64,000 nt of DNA. It comes from Pantoea sp. CCBC3-3-1 (GTDB taxonomy: Bacteria; Pseudomonadota; Gammaproteobacteria; Enterobacterales; Enterobacteriaceae). The stretch is from assembly GCF_007981265.1 (NCBI RefSeq), contig NZ_CP034363.1, positions 4,712,001-4,776,000 on the forward strand. Direction: 5' to 3'. The notes below the pieces were generated by a model that saw only the letters and a program-made list of their open reading frames with translations, searched no databases and was not told where the DNA came from. Numbering within the stretch: the stretch's first letter is position 1; every line of letters begins with the position of its first letter. Both the position numbers and the translations under genes were made by a program. Shown piece after piece: positions 10,346 to 19,167 of the stretch.

Positions 10346-11107
10346 TTATATCAGACGGCGTGCGGCATCAACCACGATACGTACCGCATCGCTTTCGGTT
10401 TTCTTCATCGTCTCTGCATCCGGGATCTCTTTCTGAGTACGGTTAACGATGACGCCAGCCACCATACCGGCACGTAACCCCTGGCTGGCGCACATGGTCA
10501 GTAAGGTGGCAGATTCCATCTCATAATTCAGCACGCCCATTTGTTGCCACTCTTTCATGGAGTTTTGGAAACGACTGACTACACGTCCGGAGAAAGTGTC
10601 GTATCGCTCCTGTCCAGGATAAAAAGTGTCAGAAGAAGCGGTAATGCCGATATGCGTTGTCGCGCCAGCCTCTTTTGCGGCGGCAACCAGTGCGGTTGTG
10701 CAGGCAAAGTCAGCTACGGCGGGGAATTCCAGCGGCGCAAAGTGCAGGCTGGCACCATCAAGGCGGACGGAACCTGTCGTAATCAGCACATCACCGACAC
10801 TAATTTCAGGCTGGATCGCCCCAGTCGTCCCCACGCGCAGGAATGTACGGATGCCAAGCTGCGCCAGTTCTTCAACAGCGATTGAGGTTGATGGGCCACC
10901 AATGCCGGTGGAGCAAACGATCACCGGTTTGCCTTCAATTTCAGCACGCCAGGTGGTGAATTCACGATGCGAGGCCAGATGAACGGCGTTGTCCATCAGC
11001 GCGGCAATTTTTTTCACCCTTTCCGGGTCGCCCGGCACAATGGCCAGTGTAGCGCCCTGTAAATCTGCTCGTGTTAAACCCAGGTGAAAAACGTCTGACT
11101 CTGCCAT
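10346..11107 (-). CDS. udp: Uridine phosphorylase
   Basis: Cleaves uridine with phosphate to uracil and ribose-1-phosphate in the pyrimidine salvage pathway. The protein has 253 residues as in E. coli. Signatures include [11 protein letters not shown] at the start, [13 protein letters not shown] (phosphate binding), [17 protein letters not shown] and [12 protein letters not shown] (ribose/uracil binding Glu-Met-Glu). It lies behind a promoter region carrying two CRP-like sites. A GGAGGC/GCCTCC repeat at 10279-10305, downstream of the stop codon, may help termination. Confidence 0.97.
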   Translation of the reverse strand: MAESDVFHLGLTRADLQGATLAIVPGDPERVKKIAALMDNAVHLASHREFTTWRAEIEGKPVIVCSTGIGGPSTSIAVEELAQLGIRTFLRVGTTGAIQPEISVGDVLITTGSVRLDGASLHFAPLEFPAVADFACTTALVAAAKEAGATTHIGITASSDTFYPGQERYDTFSGRVVSRFQNSMKEWQQMGVLNYEMESATLLTMCASQGLRAGMVAGVIVNRTQKEIPDAETMKKTESDAVRIVVDAARRLI

Positions 11108-11148
11108 AGCAAGCTCCTGTACGGGAAAGGCGGCATATTAGAAACCGC

Positions 11149-11154
11149 TACATT
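11149..11154 (-). promoter_or_regulatory. Predicted -10 element of the udp promoter
   Basis: TAATGT on the - strand, 42 bp upstream of the udp start codon. It is placed so that the nearer CRP-like site (centre near 11184) would sit close to -41.5, a class II arrangement. The inference rests on position and not on a good -35 element. Confidence 0.45.
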
Positions 11155-11176
11155 AACGTAACGCAGCGCCAAATAG

Positions 11177-11192
11177 TGTGAGTAACTTCACC
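11177..11192. promoter_or_regulatory. CRP-like site proximal to udp
   Basis: TGTGA-N6-TCACC, one mismatch from the CRP core consensus TGTGA-N6-TCACA. In E. coli, udp is activated by cAMP-CRP from two sites with CytR bound between them. The same layout appears here. Confidence 0.7.
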
Positions 11193-11228
11193 ACAGATAA
11201 TGAAAGTTACATTTTCTTAAAACGAATT

Positions 11229-11244
11229 AGTGACATACATCACA
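11229..11244. promoter_or_regulatory. CRP-like site distal to udp
   Basis: AGTGA-N6-TCACA, one mismatch from the CRP core. It is exactly 52 bp from the proximal site, the spacing of about five helical turns expected for a CytR-bridged pair. It could also influence the divergent dlhH. Confidence 0.7.
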
Positions 11245-11382
11245 TAAAAAGGCTTTTTTTGACTATTGTGCTTCAACCTGCCCTGTCAGAAAAGGCTGCC
11301 AATGGTAAAGATGAAGGGGGTAGCCAAAACGTAATCCTGGCTATAGTTAGCTGATTGCGCTAATGCATGCATGGAGAGGACA

Positions 11383-12210
11383 ATGAAAACCGAAGAACAT
11401 CCGACCCAAAAAACGCCTCACGACGGGTTTGCTCCCGCCGTATCGCCTGTCGCATCTACCACGCTTATCACCGACAGTGCCGATATTATTTCCGGAGAAA
11501 CGTCTGTACCTACACAGGGCGAGAATATGCCCGCTTTCCACGCCAAACCTCGTCATGCCAGCGGCCCGTTGCCGGTCATTTTGGTGGTACAGGAGATTTT
11601 TGGCGTACATGAACATATCCGTGATATTTGCCGCCGTCTGGCAGTAGAAGGATATCTGGCCGTTGCGCCAGAACTCTATTTCCGCCAGGGCGATCCGACT
11701 GACTACCATGATATTCCCACGCTGTTCAGCGAGCTGGTGAGTAAAGTGCCCGATACTCAGGTGCTGGCCGATTTGGATCATGTGGCAAACTGGGCATCAC
11801 GTCACGGCGGTGACATGCGTAACATGGGCATTACCGGCTTCTGCTGGGGCGGACGCATCACCTGGCTTTATGCTGCACATAATCCGCAACTGAAAGCGGG
11901 TGTTGCCTGGTATGGCAAGCTGCTAGGGGATAAAACCATGCAGCAGCAGAAACATCCGGTCGATATCGCCGTCGATCTCAATGCGCCCGTGCTGGGATTA
12001 TATGGCGGACTGGATGACAGCATTCCTCAGGAAAGCGTGGAAACCATGCGTCAGGCTCTGCGAGCGGCTAATTCAAATTCCGAAATCGTGGTCTATCCCA
12101 ATGCCGGGCATGCATTTAATGCTGACTATCGTCCCAGCTACCATGAAGAGTCCGCCAAAGATGGCTGGCAACGCATGCTGATGTGGTTCAGGCAGTACGG
12201 TGTGAAGTAA
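11383..12210 (+). CDS. dlhH: Dienelactone hydrolase family protein (YsgA-like)
   Basis: Alpha/beta hydrolase similar to E. coli DlhH/YsgA; the natural substrate is uncertain. The length is 275 residues from the ATG at 11383, which has AGAGGA close upstream. An ATG at 11371 is possible. The catalytic triad is visible: Cys in GFCWGGR (nucleophile elbow), Asp in GGLDDS and His in NAGHAFNADY. The order FAPAVSPVAST, then VVQEIFGVHEHIRDICRRL, matches the E. coli protein closely. It is divergent from udp and convergent with metE. Confidence 0.92.
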   Translation: MKTEEHPTQKTPHDGFAPAVSPVASTTLITDSADIISGETSVPTQGENMPAFHAKPRHASGPLPVILVVQEIFGVHEHIRDICRRLAVEGYLAVAPELYFRQGDPTDYHDIPTLFSELVSKVPDTQVLADLDHVANWASRHGGDMRNMGITGFCWGGRITWLYAAHNPQLKAGVAWYGKLLGDKTMQQQKHPVDIAVDLNAPVLGLYGGLDDSIPQESVETMRQALRAANSNSEIVVYPNAGHAFNADYRPSYHEESAKDGWQRMLMWFRQYGVK

Positions 12211-12212
12211 GG

Positions 12213-12234
12213 AAAAAGGGGCGCCAGGCGCCCC
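12213..12234 (-). terminator. Terminator of metE
   Basis: GGGGCGCC/GGCGCCCC inverted repeat directly after the metE stop codon. On the - strand it is followed by a TTTTT run, so it is a standard intrinsic terminator for metE. It also closes the convergent dlhH gene. Confidence 0.8.
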
Positions 12235-12238
12235 AAAA

Positions 12239-14509
12239 TCAGGCTTCGGTTTTACGCAGGTTCTGCGCGGCTTTCACCATGTTTGCCAGCGCCTGACGCG
12301 TTTCCGTCCAGCCACGCGTTTTCAGGCCGCAATCCGGATTAACCCAAAGACGCTCACGAGGAATGCGCTGCGCGGCTTTCAGCAGAAGTTCCTCAATATA
12401 TTCCACGCTCGGCACATTCGGGGAATGAATGTCATACACGCCTGGCCCCATTTCGTTTGGATATTCGAACGCTTTAAACGACTCCAGCAGTTCCATATCA
12501 GAACGCGAGGTTTCAATGGTGATCACGTCGGCATCCAGCGCAGCGATTGAATCCATAATGTCGTTAAATTCGCAGTAACACATGTGAGTGTGGATCTGGG
12601 TTTCGTCACGAGCGACGGCAGCATTCAGGCGGAAGGCTTCTACACCCCATTTCAGGTAAGCAGCCCAGTCGGACTGACGCAGCGGCAGGCCTTCACGCAG
12701 CGCCGGTTCATCAATCTGGATGATGCCAATACCGGCTTTTTCCAGATCTTCGACTTCGTCACGCAGCGCCAGCGCGATTTGCTTAGCGATGGTTTCACGA
12801 GAAACGTCTTCGCGTGGGAAGGACCAGCACAGAATCGTTACCGGACCGGTTAGCATGCCTTTTACCGGCTTGTCCGTCAGTGACTGGGCGTATTTAGCCC
12901 ATTCAACGGTAATGGCTTCAGGACGGCTGACATCACCGATGATAACCGGCGGCTTCACGCAGCGTGAACCGTAGCTCTGTACCCAGCCGTTTTGAGTAAA
13001 GACAAAACCGTCCAGGTTTTCGCCGAAGTACTCCACCATGTCGTTACGCTCTGCTTCGCCATGAACCAGCACGTCCAGACCCAGACGCTCCTGCTCAACA
13101 ATGGCCTGCTTGATATGTTGAGCAATGCCGGTCCGGTAATGGCTACCATCCAGACGCCCCTGTTTGAAGTCCAGACGCAGGCCGCGAATTTCAGTGGTTT
13201 GCGGGAACGAGCCGATAGTGGTGGTCGGCCATGCGGGCAGTTGGAAACGCTGACGCTGAACTTCAGCACGGACTTTATAGCTGCTGTCACGCTGGCTGTC
13301 TTGTGCGGTAATCGCAGCCAGACGTTTGCCGACGGCCGCGTTATGTACGCGGGTAGATGCGCGACGAGCACGGATTGGCGCACTCCAGGCTACAAGAGAG
13401 TGGGGATCGTTGTTGTTTAGCGCACGACTGAGCAGCGACAGCTCGGCACATTTTTGCAGGGCGAAGGCGAACCAGCTTTTAACTTCTTCATCCAGACGCG
13501 TTTCAGTGCTCAGATCAATCGGGCTATGTAGCAGCGAACAGGATGAACCAATCCACAGCTGTTGCCGCTTGCCGATCAGAGGTTGCAGGCGTTCGAACCA
13601 GCTGCTCAGATCGGCACGCCACACGTTACGGCCATTAATAACGCCCAGGGAGAGCAGCCAGTCAGCAGGAATGTTGCTGTTCAGTTCAGCGATATCATCT
13701 TTACCATGAACCAGATCGACGTGCAGTCCCTGCACCGGCAGCGCACGGATAGTGTCCAGGTGCGTTCCCGCGCTTTCGAAATAGGTGGTTAGCAGCAGTT
13801 TGGTTTGTCCTTGCAGGGCGTCATAAGCCGGTTTGAAGGCGTTCAGCCATTCCTGCGGTAATTCCAGCACCAGCGCGGGCTCGTCGATTTGCACCCACTC
13901 GATATCGCGTTTCGCCAGCTCGGCCAACACCTGCTGATACACCGGCAGGATATCTTTCAACAGGCTCAGCCGGTCAAACTGTTCGCCTTTCACTTTGCCC
14001 AGCCACAGATAAGTGACCGGGCCAAGCAGGACAGGTTTCACTTTGTGGCCCAGCGCCAGCGCTTCGTCCACTTCTTCCAAAATCTGCGTCCAGCTCAGCC
14101 TGAACTGTTGGCCTTTGGTGAATTCCGGCACCATGTAGTGATAATTGGTGTTAAACCATTTGGTCATTTCAGCCGCAGCGGCTGGCTCACCGGTTGGCGC
14201 GCGGCCACGACCCAGACGAAATAAAGTATCCAGATCGACAGAACCGTCTTTGTTTTGATGGCGAGCCGGAACGTTACCCAGCAGCAGGCTGGTGGTCAGT
14301 ACGTGATCGTACCAGGCGAAATCGCCAACCGGCAGCAAATCCACACCGGCCTGTTTCTGTTGTTCCCAGTGACGGGCGCGCAGTTCGCGGCCTACAGCCA
14401 GCAGCTCTTCCTGAGTGCTGTTACCTGCCCAGTAACTTTCCTGCGCTTTTTTCAATTCGCGACGCAGGCCGACACGTGGGAAGCCGAGCGTATGGTTAAG
14501 AATGGTCAT
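12239..14509 (-). CDS. metE: Cobalamin-independent methionine synthase MetE
   Basis: Transfers methyl from methyl-tetrahydrofolate triglutamate to homocysteine, the last step of methionine synthesis, and uses zinc. The protein has 756 residues (E. coli 753). The two-barrel form begins [19 protein letters not shown]-terminal zinc ligands are visible in HMCYCEF (His and Cys) and in [12 protein letters not shown] (Cys). [14 protein letters not shown] is the homocysteine-site segment. It is transcribed divergently from its activator gene metR, with MetJ-like boxes between. Confidence 0.98.
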   Translation of the reverse strand: MTILNHTLGFPRVGLRRELKKAQESYWAGNSTQEELLAVGRELRARHWEQQKQAGVDLLPVGDFAWYDHVLTTSLLLGNVPARHQNKDGSVDLDTLFRLGRGRAPTGEPAAAAEMTKWFNTNYHYMVPEFTKGQQFRLSWTQILEEVDEALALGHKVKPVLLGPVTYLWLGKVKGEQFDRLSLLKDILPVYQQVLAELAKRDIEWVQIDEPALVLELPQEWLNAFKPAYDALQGQTKLLLTTYFESAGTHLDTIRALPVQGLHVDLVHGKDDIAELNSNIPADWLLSLGVINGRNVWRADLSSWFERLQPLIGKRQQLWIGSSCSLLHSPIDLSTETRLDEEVKSWFAFALQKCAELSLLSRALNNNDPHSLVAWSAPIRARRASTRVHNAAVGKRLAAITAQDSQRDSSYKVRAEVQRQRFQLPAWPTTTIGSFPQTTEIRGLRLDFKQGRLDGSHYRTGIAQHIKQAIVEQERLGLDVLVHGEAERNDMVEYFGENLDGFVFTQNGWVQSYGSRCVKPPVIIGDVSRPEAITVEWAKYAQSLTDKPVKGMLTGPVTILCWSFPREDVSRETIAKQIALALRDEVEDLEKAGIGIIQIDEPALREGLPLRQSDWAAYLKWGVEAFRLNAAVARDETQIHTHMCYCEFNDIMDSIAALDADVITIETSRSDMELLESFKAFEYPNEMGPGVYDIHSPNVPSVEYIEELLLKAAQRIPRERLWVNPDCGLKTRGWTETRQALANMVKAAQNLRKTEA

Positions 14510-14556
14510 CAGTTCTTTCCTCAGTTACCGCCCAATGTCGCTGCAATCGGGCTTTT

Positions 14557-14580
14557 AGACGTCCAGATGTTTACACATCT
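14557..14580. promoter_or_regulatory. Tandem MetJ-like boxes between metE and metR
   Basis: Three adjacent 8-mers, AGACGTCC, AGATGTTT and ACACATCT, match the met box AGACGTCT at 7, 6 and 6 of 8 positions. MetJ binds two or more tandem boxes with S-adenosylmethionine, so repression of metE and perhaps metR is expected. A MetR site must also lie in this 135-bp gap but I could not assign one. Confidence 0.65.
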
Positions 14581-14644
14581 ATATTCCGCAGGTACTGTAG
14601 TCACCACAAGCGCAATTTGTTCATTGTCGATGTGAAGGACTCTC

Positions 14645-15586
14645 ATGATCGAACTCAAACACCTGCGGACGCTGCAAGCGCTGCGTCATACCGGTTCGCT
14701 GGCCGCCGCCGCCGCACAGCTTCACCAGACGCAATCGGCGTTATCTCACCAGTTCAGCGATTTGGAACAGCGTCTGGGCTTTCGTTTATTCGTGCGTAAA
14801 AGCCAGCCTCTGCGTTTTACCCCACAGGGCGAAATTCTGTTGCAGCTTGCCGAACAGATTTTGCCGCAAATTCAACATGCGCTGCAGGCCTGCCACGAAC
14901 CGCATCAGACCACGCTGCGCATTGCTATTGAGTGCCACAGCTGCATTCAGTGGCTGACGCCAGCGCTGAATAATTTTCGCCAGAGCTGGCCTCAGGTGGT
15001 CATGGATTTCAAGTCTGGTGTAACCTTCGATCCTCAGCCCGCTTTGCAGCAGGGAGAGCTGGATGTCGTGCTTACCTCAGATATTTTGCCGCGCAGCGGG
15101 CTGTTCTATTCGCCCATGTTCGATTTTGAAGTGCGGCTGGTGCTGGCTCCGGACCATCCGCTGGCAAACGTTGCCCATATTTCCCCGGAAGATTTGGCTG
15201 GCGAAGTATTGATGATTTATCCGGTGCAGCGGCAGAGGCTGGATATCTGGCGCCATTTCCTTCAGCCTGCTGGCGTCAGCCCGGCCCTGAAAAGCGTGGA
15301 CAATACGCTGCTGCTGATCCAGATGGTTTCTGCCGGGATGGGCATTGCCGCACTGCCGCACTGGGTGGTGGAAAGTTTTGAACATCAGGGACTGGTGGTC
15401 ACTAAAACGCTGGGAGAAGGACTGTGGAGCCGCCTGTATGCGGCGGTGCGCGATGGCGAGCAGCGTCAGCCCGTCATTGAGGCTTTCATTCGTTCTGCCC
15501 GTCAGCACGCCTGTGAACATTTGCCTTTGGTCAGAGACGCTTCTGCGCCTGGCACACCGCTGCCCGCTTCGCTAACCCAAATCTGA
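14645..15586 (+). CDS. metR: LysR-type regulator MetR
   Basis: Homocysteine-responsive activator of metE and other methionine genes, 313 residues (E. coli 317). The N-terminal winged helix-turn-helix (about 1-60) contains [20 protein letters not shown] and [19 protein letters not shown]. The effector domain follows from about residue 90, with [14 protein letters not shown]. It is divergent from metE, the standard autoregulated LysR arrangement. A hairpin terminator follows directly. Confidence 0.96.
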   Translation: MIELKHLRTLQALRHTGSLAAAAAQLHQTQSALSHQFSDLEQRLGFRLFVRKSQPLRFTPQGEILLQLAEQILPQIQHALQACHEPHQTTLRIAIECHSCIQWLTPALNNFRQSWPQVVMDFKSGVTFDPQPALQQGELDVVLTSDILPRSGLFYSPMFDFEVRLVLAPDHPLANVAHISPEDLAGEVLMIYPVQRQRLDIWRHFLQPAGVSPALKSVDNTLLLIQMVSAGMGIAALPHWVVESFEHQGLVVTKTLGEGLWSRLYAAVRDGEQRQPVIEAFIRSARQHACEHLPLVRDASAPGTPLPASLTQI

Positions 15587-15590
15587 CCCT

Positions 15591-15613
15591 ACCGCCAGCG
15601 TTTTGCTGGCGGT
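15591..15613 (+). terminator. Terminator hairpin after metR
   Basis: Perfect 9-bp stem ACCGCCAGC/GCTGGCGGT with loop GTTTT, four bases after the metR stop codon. The U-tract is short (ATT), so efficiency is uncertain. Confidence 0.65.
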
Positions 15614-15640
15614 ATTCCTGTATCCGAAGTCATTTGTCTC

Positions 15641-15646
15641 TATAAT
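15641..15646 (+). promoter_or_regulatory. Predicted -10 box upstream of the yehS-type gene
   Basis: A perfect TATAAT 35 bp before the ATG at 15682. No good -35 hexamer is visible at 16-18 bp. Confidence 0.5.
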
Positions 15647-15681
15647 GCGCCATAATTCCCGTATTTCCTGATGAGATTTTT

Positions 15682-16161
15682 ATGACTAATAACGACGTTT
15701 TGCGCAGCGTGCGCTACATGCTGAACCTGAGCGATGCTCAAATGGTTTCCGTTCTGGCGCTGGCAGAAACTATCGTCAGCGAAGCAGAAATGCAGCGCTT
15801 TTTGAAGAAGGATGACGAAGCCGGTTTCCAGGCCTGCCCGGATGTTATTATGGGTTACTTCCTGAACGGCCTGATTTATCAACGTCGTGGTAAGAGTGAA
15901 GACGCACCTGCACCGTCCATCGAACGCAAAATGACCAACAATATCATCATGAAAAAATTGCGTGTGGCGTTCGATTTGAAAACTACCGATATTCTCGACA
16001 TTCTGAAACTTGCCGACTTTGCGGTAGGCCAGTCGGAAATCGGTGCTATTTTCCGCAAGCCTGGTCATAAAAATTACCGCGAGTGCGGCGATCAAATTCT
16101 ACGAAATTTCCTGAAAGGCCTGACGTTAAAAATTCGTCCGTCCGCTGCTAAACCAGCGTAA
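15682..16161 (+). CDS. yehS: DUF1456 family protein (YehS-like)
   Basis: 159-residue protein of unknown function that aligns end to end with E. coli YehS (156 residues). The protein has two copies of the DUF1456 repeat. Copy one starts NDVLRSVRYMLNLSDAQMVS and includes FLNGLIYQRRGK. Copy two starts NNIIMKKLRVAFDLKTTDIL and includes ECGDQILRNFLKGL. The family is small, cytosolic and uncharacterised. In E. coli, yehS is elsewhere on the chromosome, so its place between metR and yigM is a local insertion or rearrangement. It has its own -10 box and its own terminator. Confidence 0.88.
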   Translation: MTNNDVLRSVRYMLNLSDAQMVSVLALAETIVSEAEMQRFLKKDDEAGFQACPDVIMGYFLNGLIYQRRGKSEDAPAPSIERKMTNNIIMKKLRVAFDLKTTDILDILKLADFAVGQSEIGAIFRKPGHKNYRECGDQILRNFLKGLTLKIRPSAAKPA

Positions 16162-16164
16162 TAT

Positions 16165-16190
16165 AAAGGGCAGCTTTATGGCTGCCCTTT
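16165..16190 (+). terminator. Terminator after the yehS-type gene
   Basis: Perfect 10-bp stem AAAGGGCAGC/GCTGCCCTTT with a 6-base loop, ending TTTATT, directly after the stop codon. It isolates the yehS-type gene from the peptide gene downstream. Confidence 0.8.
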
Positions 16191-16276
16191 ATTCATTGCG
16201 GGCCAGCGTAACAATTAACAGCATACTGACTTTCTAAATTATTCCCGATCATTCAAAATCCTTCCTTTTAATAGCA

Positions 16277-16305
16277 TTGACATAATAAAACCACGACTTT
16301 ACTCT
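16277..16305 (+). promoter_or_regulatory. Predicted sigma-70 promoter of the double-glycine peptide gene
   Basis: Perfect -35 TTGACA at 16277-16282, a 17-bp spacer, then TACTCT at 16300-16305 as -10 (a weaker match). It sits in a distinctly AT-rich 200-bp gap and would give a leader of about 50 bases before the ATG at 16361. Confidence 0.6.
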
Positions 16306-16360
16306 CCTCCACGAAGTTACACTTCAACTTAATAAAAACTACCATGAAAAAGGAGATATC

Positions 16361-16606
16361 ATGAGAGAGCTTAATTCTATTGAGATTGCTGAAGTCAGTG
16401 GCGCAGGGAAAATTCAGGACAACGTAACGGATTTTTTCGGAACGGCATTCACTCATTTATTTAACATTCTTACGCCGCTGGCGGGCCTGGGTTATACCGA
16501 AGAGCAAGCGACTACCGCCGGTAAAAACCTTGGTGAACGTATTGGCGGCGTGATTGAAACACAGCTTAATAAATTTATTACCGCACTCAGCTCATTAGTT
16601 AACTAA
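16361..16606 (+). CDS. Double-glycine-leader peptide, microcin-like (putative)
   Basis: An 81-residue product I cannot name. Residues 1-16 read MRELNSIEIAEVSGAG, an excellent match to the leaders of class II microcins and related peptides (MRE[L/I]...VSG[A/G]G), which are cut after the small-residue pair by a peptidase-containing ABC exporter. The predicted 65-residue core begins KIQDNVTDFF. It is cysteine-free and rich in Gly, Thr, Leu and Ile, with amphipathic helical stretches around 17-40 and 50-80 and a slight net negative charge. AGGAG stands 5 bases before the ATG. A promoter lies upstream and a hairpin downstream, so it looks like a single-gene transcription unit. No exporter, accessory or immunity gene is present in the window. 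Alternatives are a secreted signalling peptide or a decayed bacteriocin remnant. The reading frame itself is intact. Confidence 0.75.
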   Translation: MRELNSIEIAEVSGAGKIQDNVTDFFGTAFTHLFNILTPLAGLGYTEEQATTAGKNLGERIGGVIETQLNKFITALSSLVN

Positions 16607-16615
16607 GTGTTCCAA

Positions 16616-16644
16616 CCCTCAGGGCGCAATATGCTCCCTGAGGG
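16616..16644. terminator. Hairpin between the peptide gene and yigM
   Basis: Perfect 9-bp stem CCCTCAGGG/CCCTGAGGG with an 11-base loop, ten bases after the peptide stop codon and 16 bp from the yigM stop codon. No U-tract follows directly on the + strand. It probably closes both convergent genes. Confidence 0.5.
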
Positions 16645-16660
16645 AAAAGGCAATCTCTGT

Positions 16661-17515
16661 TTAACTCTTTTTTATTACCCAGTGGCGATGAACCCATAGC
16701 GAAGCAAATATCACCGCAGCACCAATAATAAAACTTGGCCAGTGTGGCTGCTGCTGCCAGATTGCCAGGTTAACCAACAGCCCCGCAGGCACGTGCATAT
16801 TGTTCATAATCCCCAGCGTACCCGCATCGACCTGCGTTGCGCCGTAGTTCCACATGAAATAGCCCAGTCCTGAAGCCACTACGCCAAGCCAGATGAGAAT
16901 GCCCCACTGGAAGGTGGTCGTCGGCAGCTTGTTCGGATTCCCCCACAAAAACCAGGCAACAATCGCCACGCTGACCGCGCCAACGTAGAACCATGAAAAT
17001 GCCGTGTGTTGCGGCATCGGGCGCGTCTCCTGTAGACGTTTGTACCCCACCATGCCAAGCGCAAAACAGAGGTTAGCCAACTGAACCAGCAGCAAACCAA
17101 ACCAGAAATGATCGCTGACTTTGTCGTAACGGATAATTGCCGCGCCCGCGACCGCCAGTAGCGCACTGAGGACATAGCCAGGGCGAATGCCACGACCACT
17201 GATCAGATCGTAAATCAGCGTGACATACAGAGGCGTCATCACGGTAAACAGTAGCAGTTCCGACACGCTCAGATACAGATAAGCCTGGAAGCTGATCAGG
17301 TACATGATGCCCAGCTGCAATGCACCTACGCCCATGTACAACAGTAACGTAGAAGGCCGGTAGCCACGCCAGCGCAGGAAAGGAAGGAACGCCACGGCGG
17401 CCAGCGCTAAGCGAATTAACACCGAAAACCAACTGTCTACCTGTCCCGCCAGGTATTCGCCTATCAGGCTGAAGGAAAAAGCCCACAAGATTGTGGTGAC
17501 AATCAATAACGTCAC
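16661..17515 (-). CDS. yigM: EamA-family transporter YigM (biotin transporter homolog)
   Basis: Inner membrane carrier with ten hydrophobic segments. The E. coli homolog is reported as a biotin importer. I place the start at the GTG at 17515, which gives TLLIVTTILWAFSFSLIGEY aligned to the E. coli N-terminus and 284 residues (E. coli 299). The open frame continues 28 codons upstream without homologous sequence. Conserved stretches are SVSELLLFTVMTPLYVTLIY, MVGYKRLQETRPMPQH and YFMWNYGATQVDAGTLGIMN. It is divergent from glpT and convergent with the peptide gene. Confidence 0.9.
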   Translation of the reverse strand: MTLLIVTTILWAFSFSLIGEYLAGQVDSWFSVLIRLALAAVAFLPFLRWRGYRPSTLLLYMGVGALQLGIMYLISFQAYLYLSVSELLLFTVMTPLYVTLIYDLISGRGIRPGYVLSALLAVAGAAIIRYDKVSDHFWFGLLLVQLANLCFALGMVGYKRLQETRPMPQHTAFSWFYVGAVSVAIVAWFLWGNPNKLPTTTFQWGILIWLGVVASGLGYFMWNYGATQVDAGTLGIMNNMHVPAGLLVNLAIWQQQPHWPSFIIGAAVIFASLWVHRHWVIKKS

Positions 17516-17799
17516 GATAAGAACTCTGCATTGAAATGGGAACCTAGTGTAGCGAACAAAAGCGAATAGCAGGGAAATATCTGGTTTACATTCGTACAAA
17601 AATAAATCAGATGAAGCGAGCCAGCACGCATAACTCGCTTATATTCAATAAAAATTTAACCTTTGCGCGGATCTTCACACTTCCCTGGCCTTATTTTCTC
17701 TACGCTTTTCGCTTTCATAAATCATACGGCATGGAAGCTGCGTTTTATTTCCCGCCACAGCGTCAATTAATAATATATTCTGCGCCATTGGAGGCACGC
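17516..17799. other. Divergent yigM/glpT intergenic region
   Basis: 284 bp with AT-rich stretches. An open + frame from 17611 runs into glpT but has no recognisable sequence, so I regard it as leader. Partial CGAACA and ATTCG half-sites (near 17554 and 17588) recall GlpR operators but are too degenerate to call. GGAGG at 17790-17794 fixes the glpT start. Confidence 0.4.
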
Positions 17800-19167
17800 A
17801 TGTTAAGTATTTTCAAACCTGTCGCGCATAAAAAACCTGTCGATGCGCTATACATCGATCCTCTTTATCGTCGATTACGCTGGCAAATATTTCTGGGAAT
17901 ATTTTTTGGCTATGCAGCCTATTATCTGGTGCGTAAAAATTTTGCTCTTGCTATTCCCTCTCTGGTTGAACAAGGTTTTTCGCGAGGCGACCTGGGGTTT
18001 GCCCTGTCGGGCATTTCAATTGCCTACGGCTTTTCAAAATTCATTATGGGGTCAGTTTCCGATCGCTCCAATCCACGCGTGTTTCTTCCTGCCGGACTGA
18101 TTCTTGCCGCGGCGGTCATGCTGTTTATGGGATTTGTACCCTGGGCGACCTCCAGCATTATGGTGATGTTCGTCCTGCTATTTCTTTGCGGCTGGTTTCA
18201 GGGCATGGGCTGGCCACCCTGCGGCCGGACAATGGTTCACTGGTGGTCACAGAAAGAGCGCGGTAGCGTCGTATCTGTCTGGAACTGCGCGCACAACGTG
18301 GGCGGTGGTATTCCTCCGCTGCTGTTTCTGTTGGGTATGTACTGGTTTAACGACTGGAAAGCATCCTTTTATATGCCCGCTTTTGGCGCAATTATCGTGG
18401 CCGTCTTCGCGTTTGTCATGATGCGAGATACGCCTCAATCCTGCGGTCTGCCGCCCATCGAAGAGTATAAAAACGATTATCCGCCGGACTATGATGAAAA
18501 ACAGGAAGAAGAGCTGACCGCAAAACAGATTTTCATGCAGTACGTGCTGCCAAACAAGCTGTTGTGGTACATCGCGCTGGCTAACGTTTTTGTTTACCTG
18601 CTGCGTTATGGCATTCTCGACTGGTCTCCCACCTATCTGAAAGAGGTGAAGCACTTTACGCTCGATAAATCGTCCTGGGCCTATTTTCTGTACGAATATG
18701 CCGGTATCCCCGGTACGCTACTTTGCGGCTGGATGTCTGATAAGGTGTTTAACGGCAACCGTGGCGCAACCGGCGTGTTCTTTATGACGCTGGTCACCAT
18801 CGCCACCGTTGTTTACTGGCTGAATCCCGTGGGCAACCCGCAGGTCGATATCATTTGCATGATCGCCATTGGCTTTCTGATTTATGGGCCTGTGATGTTG
18901 ATCGGCTTACATGCGCTGGAGCTTGCGCCGAAAAAGGCAGCGGGAACGGCAGCAGGCTTCACCGGTTTATTTGGTTATCTCGGTGGCTCGGTTGCCGCCA
19001 GCGCCATTGTTGGGTATACCGTGGATTTTTTTGGCTGGAACGGCGGCTTTATCATTATGGTTGGTGGCTGCGTGCTGGCAATCCTTCTGCTAATGATGAC
19101 CATGCTGAGTGAAAACAAGCATAAACAACAGCTTGAAAAACTTCATAGTGGAGAATCGCAACGATGA
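17800..19167 (+). CDS. glpT: Glycerol-3-phosphate:phosphate antiporter GlpT
   Basis: Major facilitator antiporter that imports glycerol-3-phosphate in exchange for phosphate, and also takes up fosfomycin. The length is 455 residues (E. coli 452) from the ATG at 17800 behind GGAGG. Twelve membrane segments are apparent. [11 protein letters not shown] and [20 protein letters not shown] carry the two conserved substrate-binding arginines. [20 protein letters not shown] is the MFS signature loop. It overlaps glpQ by 4 bp, so the pair is an operon. In E. coli, glpTQ lies far away next to glpABC. Confidence 0.97.
   Translation: MLSIFKPVAHKKPVDALYIDPLYRRLRWQIFLGIFFGYAAYYLVRKNFALAIPSLVEQGFSRGDLGFALSGISIAYGFSKFIMGSVSDRSNPRVFLPAGLILAAAVMLFMGFVPWATSSIMVMFVLLFLCGWFQGMGWPPCGRTMVHWWSQKERGSVVSVWNCAHNVGGGIPPLLFLLGMYWFNDWKASFYMPAFGAIIVAVFAFVMMRDTPQSCGLPPIEEYKNDYPPDYDEKQEEELTAKQIFMQYVLPNKLLWYIALANVFVYLLRYGILDWSPTYLKEVKHFTLDKSSWAYFLYEYAGIPGTLLCGWMSDKVFNGNRGATGVFFMTLVTIATVVYWLNPVGNPQVDIICMIAIGFLIYGPVMLIGLHALELAPKKAAGTAAGFTGLFGYLGGSVAASAIVGYTVDFFGWNGGFIIMVGGCVLAILLLMMTMLSENKHKQQLEKLHSGESQR

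Noticed and set aside
16344..16364. Six-codon mini-frame (MKKEIS) whose stop overlaps the ATG of the peptide gene
   Set aside because: It contains the AGGAG of the real gene but has no ribosome binding site of its own, so it is probably coincidental.
16268..16456. 62-codon - strand frame opposite the double-glycine peptide gene, considered as an immunity gene
   Set aside because: Antisense to the leader and promoter, no ribosome binding site, no membrane-protein layout; best explained as a shadow.
17611..17799. N-terminal extension of GlpT by 63 residues
   Set aside because: GGAGG directly before the ATG at 17800 and exact homology from MLSIFKP show the extension is untranslated leader.
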